From positions 62,001 to 126,000 of the forward strand of contig NZ_JAMGZK010000045.1 of the NCBI RefSeq assembly GCF_025564065.1: a stretch of DNA of 64,000 nt, written 5' to 3'. Origin of the DNA: Silvania hatchlandensis (GTDB lineage: Bacteria > Pseudomonadota > Gammaproteobacteria > Enterobacterales > Enterobacteriaceae). Position numbers and translations under genes: made by a program. Below the pieces are notes generated by a model, which made no database searches, was not told where the DNA came from, and worked only from the letters and a program-made list of their open reading frames with translations. Below are positions 58,150 to 64,000 of the stretch, one piece after another (position 1 is the first letter of the stretch; every line of letters begins with the position of its first letter).

Positions 58150-61100
58150 GAATCGTATCCCCCCTGATCGCTGTAATTGCTGCGCGCTTTCGCTCTGCCC
58201 CGCCGTTCGCGCTCATCAAGCTGCCGTGCTACTTCACGCGCAATGTCCTGCGCACTTTGTCCGGGCTGAGTGGTGATATGAATCGGCGCGTTAATCTCAT
58301 AGCGGATCACCGGTTGCGGGCTTTCAGCCTTCACCGGCTGCACCTGATATGCCCTGACTGGCAGGCTGAACGGGTGCAACGGTGCCGCCTCTGCAGGTGC
58401 AGCCGCCACACCCATCGCTCCGGCCACCACGGACGCCAGCGCCGCCGTGCGCCGCCTGCTGGTCACACTGGCCGGTCCGTTTACGATTTCCGGGCCGTTC
58501 TCCCCCACGATGCCAAACTGGCCGCGAGGAATGGCTCCGCCGTTGTCGTACATACCCGCAAAGCCCATTGACGGAAATCCGCCAGGCGGCAGCATGACCT
58601 TGCCGTCAGCATTCACCGTGGCGGGAAGCTGGCGAGTGACCTGCTCAGGCAGTCTGGCTTTTGCCGCTTCCTGGCTGACAATACCGAGCTTATCCAGCAG
58701 CCACGACACGCCAGATTTCAGCGACTCAAGGGGGTGCATCACCATACTGAGACCTTCCGCCAGCGTTTCACCAAACCGTCGCCCCATCGCCGCCGCGCTG
58801 CTCAGTTCCTCGGAGGTCGCTTTTACCGGCGCTAACAAATCCGTGAACCATCCCCACAGCGCCTGCACCTTGTCACCTATCCACTGAAACACAGGCCTGA
58901 GCGGCTCAAAGGCAGCGCTGATGGGCGCAGCAGCGGCTTTGAATCCTTCCACCACGCCACCCAAAAATGCGCTGATAGGCTGCCAGTATTTCCAGACAAC
59001 CAGTGCCACCCCGGCAAGCGCTGCGATAACAAGTCCTACAGGGCTTAGCAATACGCCCAACAGGCTACCAATGCCGATGATAGCCGCACGCAATAGCGCA
59101 AACGGCGACATGACCAGCCACCTGAGCACGCCACCCGCCCCCCGAACCGAGGCTATCAACGGAGCGAAGGCTGCACTGGCTAACCCACTGATTCGGGTTG
59201 AAAGCTGTCGAACGGCTTCGCCAGGGTTACGGAAAGACGAGACCAGAACTTCCCCCGCCTGCTGGGCATGTTCCTTAATTTTGTCCAGAGCGCCATCACG
59301 AAAAGCATCAAGGATCCCGCCCCCATCGTCATCATTACCGCCACCGCTGAGTGCTTCGCGGATACGTCCTATCCAGCTGACGGTATCGCCGGCATCGTTT
59401 CCTGAGAACAATGCGAATAACTTTTTAAATGCCTCGCCAGAGCTAAAAAGCCCCGGCGCGAAGGATGTTAATACCTGGCTCAGACGCCCCAGCAAAGGAC
59501 TGAGCCTGCCCAGCCCGGTAATAGCGAGTGACTTCATACCAAAGCGGAGTAGGGCTATCGGTCCCAGAACGGCGGCCATGGCGATAGCAAGCGTGCCCAG
59601 GGCAAGCGTTACCGACGCCACAACGGCGGCAATCTTCATTAACCGGCCCGCCAGTTCCGGGTTGGCTTCAACCCAACGACGCATTACACCCGTCACGCGC
59701 TTAACTGCGTCCATGATTTCCATCAGTGGCGCACGCAGGGTTTCTCCCAGGCTGCTGAGCGTATTGGCCGCCCCCGTCTTAACCAGCAACCATTGCGCGG
59801 ATAATGAATCCTTGTTGATATCGGATTCTTTCTGCATGGAGCCGTTCGCACTCCCGCCGGAGGTGAGTCTGAGCTGGCGCTGCAGCTCCGGCAGGTTATT
59901 GGCGAGCTTCGCCGCATCATCGCCAAACTCTTTGCCAAATAACATGGTCATGGCAGACAGGCGTTTGTCCTGCGGCAGACGGTTAACCTTTTCCAGCACG
60001 CGCTGGATGGTGCCGATGGCGTCGGTGGTCATCTGCTTTTCAATCTCTGCCGGATTGAGCTTCAGCAGGTCCATGCCTTCGAAGAAGCGCTTACTCTGCA
60101 TAGTGGCAATGGACAACTCACGCACCATGGCGTTTGACGCACTGGCAGCGATTTCCGGCGCAGCACCTAAAGACAGGAACGTGGAGCCGAGCGCGGCGGC
60201 CTTGCGATAGTCGAGACGGTCAGCCACGCCCCCCATACGCTGCAGCACGTCGATAATGTCTGCCCCTTTGGACATGGCGTTATCGTCCAGATAGTTCAGT
60301 GCATCACCCAGCTGTTCAATGTTGCGGGTCGGCACCTTATACAGACTGGCGATTTTCCCCAGCCCCTCGGACAGCTCATCGGCCGGCAGTTCAAACGCCG
60401 TAGATGCCTTAGCCGCCGTGCTGGCAAACGCCAGCAGGTCGCGCTTCTGATCCGCCCAGGAATCATTCGGGTTCGCCACGTTCATGCGTGCCCCGCCTTC
60501 AACCAGCGCGGCATAATCCACCGCGCCGTTTTCCATCGGCAGCTGTTCACTGGCAGCCTTGATGGCGTCCTGCATTTCATAGAACCGGGCGGTGCGGTTG
60601 CCGTTGTCATCACGCAAGCCGTTGACCTGCTTCGCCACGCCTTTCATGGCATCTTCCATGCTGGCGTAGCTTTTCACCGCCGCCATCACCGGCGCGCCCA
60701 TCGCCAGCCCGGCTGCGGTTGTTGTGGCCCCGGCACCGGCAATCCTGTCCCGCACTTCGAGACGGCGGGAATACTGATCGCGGACCGCATTCATCCGCGC
60801 CTGCTGTTCGCCCAGGCGTTTCAGGGATTTCATCTGACGGTCCAGCGCCTGGCGGGTTTCGTCGGCGTTCTGCCGGAGTTCACGCTGCGCGCTGCTGAGC
60901 TTTTTCGTGTCCAGCCCGGCTTCATTCAGCGCAAGACGCTGACGCTGGACCGACTGGCGCAGGCCGTTGTATTTGCCCTGCAGATCCGTTACGCGGCTTT
61001 TTGCCTGCTCAAGGAGTCGGGTCTGCGCTGCTGTCGGGCGACTGGTGGCGTTAAACTGCGTGGCGAGTTTCGCCGCTTCTTCGCGTGCGGCTTTAAGACT

Positions 61101-61304
61101 GTTGCCGGTGACTGCCAGCTGCGCGCTGGCCTTGCGAAAACCCTCAATTTTTCCCGCCTGGGTATCTAACTCTTTAAGGCGGGCGCGGCTTTGCTGGACG
61201 GCCGCTGCCAGCTCTTTCGAGCTGGCCTGCGCGGAACGGAAGGGGCGGGTGAGCCTATCAACCGCATTCAGAATCACCTGCAGGCGCAGGTTTTTGTCAC
61301 TCAT
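58146..61304 (-). CDS. T: Phage tail tape measure protein GpT
   Basis: 1052 residues from MSDKNLRLQVILNAVDRLT; the frame opens at 61352 but this start overlaps the end of E' as in P2. A long coiled-coil N-terminus (about 20-210), a TP901-type tail tape measure core (about 215-560), several hydrophobic helices (about 570-820, including AALAGVALVVW) and a repeat-rich C-terminus. It fixes tail length and P2 GpT is only 815 residues, so the tail should be longer than that of P2. Confidence 0.92.
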   Translation of the reverse strand: MSDKNLRLQVILNAVDRLTRPFRSAQASSKELAAAVQQSRARLKELDTQAGKIEGFRKASAQLAVTGNSLKAAREEAAKLATQFNATSRPTAAQTRLLEQAKSRVTDLQGKYNGLRQSVQRQRLALNEAGLDTKKLSSAQRELRQNADETRQALDRQMKSLKRLGEQQARMNAVRDQYSRRLEVRDRIAGAGATTTAAGLAMGAPVMAAVKSYASMEDAMKGVAKQVNGLRDDNGNRTARFYEMQDAIKAASEQLPMENGAVDYAALVEGGARMNVANPNDSWADQKRDLLAFASTAAKASTAFELPADELSEGLGKIASLYKVPTRNIEQLGDALNYLDDNAMSKGADIIDVLQRMGGVADRLDYRKAAALGSTFLSLGAAPEIAASASNAMVRELSIATMQSKRFFEGMDLLKLNPAEIEKQMTTDAIGTIQRVLEKVNRLPQDKRLSAMTMLFGKEFGDDAAKLANNLPELQRQLRLTSGGSANGSMQKESDINKDSLSAQWLLVKTGAANTLSSLGETLRAPLMEIMDAVKRVTGVMRRWVEANPELAGRLMKIAAVVASVTLALGTLAIAMAAVLGPIALLRFGMKSLAITGLGRLSPLLGRLSQVLTSFAPGLFSSGEAFKKLFALFSGNDAGDTVSWIGRIREALSGGGNDDDGGGILDAFRDGALDKIKEHAQQAGEVLVSSFRNPGEAVRQLSTRISGLASAAFAPLIASVRGAGGVLRWLVMSPFALLRAAIIGIGSLLGVLLSPVGLVIAALAGVALVVWKYWQPISAFLGGVVEGFKAAAAPISAAFEPLRPVFQWIGDKVQALWGWFTDLLAPVKATSEELSSAAAMGRRFGETLAEGLSMVMHPLESLKSGVSWLLDKLGIVSQEAAKARLPEQVTRQLPATVNADGKVMLPPGGFPSMGFAGMYDNGGAIPRGQFGIVGENGPEIVNGPASVTSRRRTAALASVVAGAMGVAAAPAEAAPLHPFSLPVRAYQVQPVKAESPQPVIRYEINAPIHITTQPGQSAQDIAREVARQLDERERRGRAKARSNYSDQGGYDS

Positions 61305-61733
61305 CGCTGGCCCCGCTTCGCAGAATGGCTTTATGTCGCCACTCCAGCACATCCGTTAGCGGCATAACGTCAGTGACGGACGGCGACCAGTGAAAGATGG
61401 TGGCAATGTCCGCCACCAGATCATCAACCGTCAGGCTGTCGGCAAACCGGCAAGCACCGACTTCTTCAATAAAAAAGTGACCACCTCAACCGACAGCGCG
61501 GTGAGATCGGCGGGGTCCAGCTCGGCCATTTCCTGCGCGGTCAGGGTCGGCGTGGAGATACGTGGGATAACGGTCATCATCGCGCCCACATCCATATCCA
61601 TGATGGCCTGCAGGCGGGTGCCTCGCAGCGCGCCTGACTGAGGCTTTCGCAGAATGATTTCGGTGATTTCGGTTGTACCGCGCTTGATCGGAGTATCCAG
61701 CTGTACGGCCTTTTCGGTTGGTTTATCGCTCAT
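61297..61733 (-). CDS. E+E': GpE+E', tail assembly chaperone made by programmed -1 frameshift
   Basis: Reading of gene E from 61733 reaches the slippery heptamer T TTT TTA at 61476-61470 (codons 87-88). A slip of one base back opens an otherwise hidden frame of 57 codons (IEEVGACRFADSL...GASDE) that ends with TGA at 61299-61297, just into gene T. The product is 145 residues; P2 E+E' is 142 and is made in the same way. It acts with E on the tape measure protein during tail assembly, like lambda G/GT. Confidence 0.93.
61431..61733 (-). CDS. E: GpE, tail assembly chaperone (unshifted product)
   Basis: 100 residues. P2 GpE family (PF10109-type) with IKRGTTEITEIILRKP and the conserved TPTLTAQEMAELDPADL. 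When the ribosome does not slip at 61470-61476 it ends at 61431. Together with E+E' it is thought to chaperone GpT before tube assembly. Confidence 0.94.
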   Translation of the reverse strand: MSDKPTEKAVQLDTPIKRGTTEITEIILRKPQSGALRGTRLQAIMDMDVGAMMTVIPRISTPTLTAQEMAELDPADLTALSVEVVTFLLKKSVLAGLPTA

Positions 61734-61787
61734 GTTCGTGTCCTGTTAGTGGGGTACTGGCGCGGCTGCCCGCGCCGTTGATGTGAA

Positions 61788-62303
61788 TCAGAGGCCGAGG
61801 GCGTTACGGTGCGCTTCCATCAGGTCCACGCCGCCCACGATTTCAATCATGTTGACCAGATCGACCTCATACAGCACTTCGCCGTTAATGGTCAGCTTCG
61901 CGTAGCTGTTGGTGCTGGTGACTTTGGTGGTGCTGCTCTCGCCCGTTTTCCACTCGCCGGAGTCCAGTTCCTTGTGACGCCCGCGCACAACCAGCTCCAC
62001 CGCCTGCACTTCGCCGGTGTCATCGCGCTGAATGGAACCGGTAAAGCGCAACTGGATGGCATCCACCGTGGTTTTGCCCATCTGTCTGAACAGCAGCAGC
62101 TCGGTGCCCCCGATGGAAAACTCAGTATCAATAGCGCCGTCATCCAGCCCCATATCCACATCCACCGCGCCAGGCATCCCGCCACCACGATACTTCTCAA
62201 ACTTGCGGGTGAATTTCGGCAGGGTGAGCGACTCGACGATCCCCTGCCAGTTGTTCCCGTCGTTAAACAGGTTCAGGTGTTTTAACTTGCGTGGTAAAGC
62301 CAT
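61788..62303 (-). CDS. FII: Major tail tube protein GpFII
   Basis: 171 residues (P2 172), beginning MALPRKLKHLNLFNDG. P2 FII family: contractile-tail tube subunit with GAVDVDMGLDDGAIDTEFSIGG and the QRDDTGEVQAVELVVRGRHKELD region. Lies ten bases after FI, in one operon. Confidence 0.95.
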   Translation of the reverse strand: MALPRKLKHLNLFNDGNNWQGIVESLTLPKFTRKFEKYRGGGMPGAVDVDMGLDDGAIDTEFSIGGTELLLFRQMGKTTVDAIQLRFTGSIQRDDTGEVQAVELVVRGRHKELDSGEWKTGESSTTKVTSTNSYAKLTINGEVLYEVDLVNMIEIVGGVDLMEAHRNALGL

Positions 62304-62312
62304 GGGGTCCCC

Positions 62313-63485
62313 TTACGCGCTAACACGGCTGGAGAAATCCAGCAGGTATTGATCGGTGATGCGCTGGCGCAGCATCAGGTTTTCAAGCGGTGGCACCGGC
62401 GTGTAGTCGTAGTCGATAGTGAGTTTCCCGGCCTTCAGGGAGTCCTTATCGTTCACGGATTCATCCAGCCAGCAGTCTGCGCCGATGATGTAGCCCTGTG
62501 TTTTCAGGTTGCGCAGTTTGGCGCGGATACCTTCGATAATGTCACGCGCCAGCGACGGGTTGAGCGTGCCATCCACCGCCCACATGTGCGCCTCTGCGAT
62601 GGTGTCGGCCAGCACCTGCGCCGTGCGGGTGTAGTTTTCAAAGGCAAACAGCGGATCGTCACTGAGGCAACGGGAACCCCAGAAGCGGAAGCCGTCTTTG
62701 CGGATCAGCGTGGTCACATCGTTCTTGTTAAGCAGTCCCGCATCGGTGGCCGGGTCCTGCAGATCCCAGAACACATCAGCAGAAACGCCGGTGACGCCGT
62801 TGACGCCAACGTTGGACAGGGTTTTGTGCCAGCCGGTCTGCTCGTCAATTTTGGCGCGCAGACCGAGCGCGCGGGCGGAGGCGTAAGCCGTCGCATCGGC
62901 ATTCAGCACGGTGTCAAAGTTGATGAAATCAGGCCAGATCAGCATCCCTTCGCGCTGGCTGAAGTTATCGCGGTAGGCAATAGCTTCCTCCACCGTTTTG
63001 CAGCCGTAGGCAGACAGGTAGGCAAACCCGCGCAGGCTCTGCGCCACACTGAGCAGCTCAGTGGCCACCGCCTGCGTGTCATGGCCGGGCACGCCAAGAA
63101 TGCGCGGCTTGACGCCGAGCTGCGACTGCGCCGAAAGCAGGGCTTTCATGCCGGTTTTTTTACCGTCAGCGGTTACGCCGCCGATAATGTTGGAGGTGGT
63201 TTCCGCTTCGGTTTCGCCCTGCGCCACGCGTACGACAACCGTCACAGGTTTTGCCTGGTCTGCAATCGCATCCAGCGAGCGGGCCAGCGTGCCGGACTCA
63301 CCCGCTTTTCCGCTGGCAGTCAGCACGTCGGTCAATAAAACAGGCTTATTAAGGGGGAACATGGACGCATCGGCATCATCGCCGGTGCAGACCATGCCCA
63401 CGATGGCGGTGCTCATCGTGGTAATGGATCGGGTGCCTTCGTTGATTTCAACAACGCGCACCCCGTGGTGATAATCCTGAGTCAT
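62313..63485 (-). CDS. FI: Major tail sheath protein GpFI
   Basis: 390 residues (P2 396), beginning [21 protein letters not shown]. Contractile-sheath family with the conserved [20 protein letters not shown] and N-terminal [12 protein letters not shown]. First gene of the tail operon FI-FII-E-T-U-D, driven by the late promoter at 63557-63574. AGGAG lies before the ATG. Confidence 0.96.
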   Translation of the reverse strand: MTQDYHHGVRVVEINEGTRSITTMSTAIVGMVCTGDDADASMFPLNKPVLLTDVLTASGKAGESGTLARSLDAIADQAKPVTVVVRVAQGETEAETTSNIIGGVTADGKKTGMKALLSAQSQLGVKPRILGVPGHDTQAVATELLSVAQSLRGFAYLSAYGCKTVEEAIAYRDNFSQREGMLIWPDFINFDTVLNADATAYASARALGLRAKIDEQTGWHKTLSNVGVNGVTGVSADVFWDLQDPATDAGLLNKNDVTTLIRKDGFRFWGSRCLSDDPLFAFENYTRTAQVLADTIAEAHMWAVDGTLNPSLARDIIEGIRAKLRNLKTQGYIIGADCWLDESVNDKDSLKAGKLTIDYDYTPVPPLENLMLRQRITDQYLLDFSSRVSA

Positions 63486-63556
63486 GTAGCGGTTCTCCTC
63501 ATGAGGTTTCCGCTACATGGTGCTGGCATTTTATTTCGCGTTCACTTGTTGCCCGT

Positions 63557-63574
63557 TGTATCACGCCCCACACA
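63557..63574 (-). promoter_or_regulatory. Ogr-box late promoter of the FI operon
   Basis: TGT (63557-63559), 12 bases, ACA (63572-63574): the exact TGT-N12-ACA element bound by Ogr/Delta activators in P2-type late promoters. Its centre is about 80 bp before the FI start. A weak -10 sequence (TAAAAT read leftwards, 63533-63528) follows; the spacing to it is shorter than the -55 of P2, so the start site may lie further left. Confidence 0.7.
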
Positions 63575-63581
63575 GCAACCA

Positions 63582-63604
63582 TAAAAGGCCTCGCTTCGGA
63601 GGCC
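63582..63604 (-). terminator. Terminator after the tail-fibre assembly gene
   Basis: Stem GGCCTC (63587-63592) / GAGGCC (63599-63604) with a 6-base loop; read leftwards it is followed by TTTTA. Confidence 0.65.
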
Positions 63605-63640
63605 GTGCTGGTTCGATAAAATGGGTGCGATTCCGTTTAC

Positions 63641-64000
63641 CTACATAACAGGCGTTGCAGGCCAGTCGATGTGGTTCGGGTCTGTTGTTTCGACCGCTTT
63701 AACCTCTTTGATATAATTCATCCATAAAATGAGCTTCTCCTTCTCTTCATCACTGATGATGCCCAGTGACAATTCTGTACGCCAGTCAGCTGTTAAAGAA
63801 TTCGCATATTGCAGCCGTGATTGTTTCTCAATTTCTGCCAGCGCGATCAGCTCTTCTGCTGTAAGCGGCGGGATTGCCTTCCAGTATGGAAATCCATCAC
63901 TCCCTGCCGCAAGGCAATATCCTGCCGGGGTCGCGCCTGTAAACTCAGTCCATTGTTCGTGCGTAATCTCAACAGCATCATCCGGCCATCCGGTGCCCTC
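63641..64000 (-). CDS. Tail fibre assembly protein (partial; start beyond window)
   Basis: The last 119 residues and the TAG stop (63643-63641) are inside the window; the start lies beyond 64000. Visible residues include EITHEQWTEFTGATPAGYC, AIPPLTAEELIALAEIEKQ, LTADWRTELSLGIIS and a C-terminus IDWPATPVM. This is the caudovirus tail fibre assembly (Tfa/GpG) family, a chaperone that trimerises fibres. Position just before FI equals that of P2 gene G. Confidence 0.9.
   Translation of the reverse strand, partial: EGTGWPDDAVEITHEQWTEFTGATPAGYCLAAGSDGFPYWKAIPPLTAEELIALAEIEKQSRLQYANSLTADWRTELSLGIISDEEKEKLILWMNYIKEVKAVETTDPNHIDWPATPVM

Larger units (their letters stand above)
56151..64000. mobile_element. 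P2-like prophage, left part (runs past the window end)
   Basis: From just after rybB the genes are ogr, D, U, T, E+E', FII, FI and a tail-fibre assembly gene, all on the minus strand and in exact P2 order. In P2-like prophages ogr is the gene beside one attachment site, with int at the other end, so this edge holds attL or attR. The integrase, replication, capsid, lysis and fibre genes must lie beyond 64000. The exact left border between 56151 and 56250 cannot be placed without the other end. Confidence 0.92.

Noticed and set aside
58921-60210. 429-codon open frame on the plus strand opposite gene T
   Set aside because: Antisense to the tape measure gene; S/A/P/R-rich shadow with no family features.

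Overview
The window is chromosomal DNA of a gamma-proteobacterium of the family Enterobacteriaceae. Gene content and order follow the Escherichia coli 19-20 minute region almost gene for gene, and the proteins are close to but clearly distinct from the E. coli ones. A chitinase-linked type II secretion system and several accessory genes fit an Enterobacter/Lelliottia/Leclercia/Klebsiella-type genome; the genus cannot be fixed from the sequence alone.

Layout. Positions 1-17120 are backbone: cspD, macA-macB (macrolide/enterotoxin efflux), ybjX, ybjD (OLD-type ATPase/TOPRIM), aqpZ, lysO (ybjE), hcp-hcr (nitric oxide defence, with candidate FNR and NsrR sites), a DoxX-family gene not found at this place in E. 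coli, poxB, ltaE, ybjT and ybjS. Positions 17155-36627 are an accessory island between ybjS and amiD: a GH19 chitinase, a lytic transglycosylase, a GH18 chitinase, the type II secretion operon gspCDEFGHIJKLMO, the divergent gspA-gspB pair and a YaiV/IprA-like regulator. The logic is an export machine with its chitin-degrading cargo and a probable local regulator. Positions 36628-55994 return to backbone: amiD, ybjQ, ybjP, artPIQM and artJ (arginine uptake, with ArgR-type boxes), an extra two-component system, rlmC, ybjO, potIHGF (putrescine uptake), ybjN, rimK, nfsA, grxA, ybjM and ybjL. The ybjC gene expected between grxA and nfsA is missing.

The small RNA gene rybB (56071-56150), with a sigma-E-type promoter, follows ybjL. 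Immediately after it begins a P2-like prophage (about 56.15 kb to the window end and beyond): ogr, D, U, T, E+E' (with a programmed -1 frameshift visible in the DNA), FII, FI and a partial tail-fibre assembly gene. In P2-like prophages ogr lies beside the attachment site, so integration next to the 3' end of rybB is inferred.

Most unusual points: a GspA whose Walker A and B motifs are both gone; gene 3' ends (gspB, ybjM, doxX) that run into the terminators of their convergent neighbours; helically phased GTGGCG-type repeats at the prophage end; a 19-bp palindrome and a 19-bp tandem repeat between ogr and D; and an exact 14-bp repeat spaced 200 bp apart upstream of aqpZ. I did not find a clearly new defence or enzymatic system.
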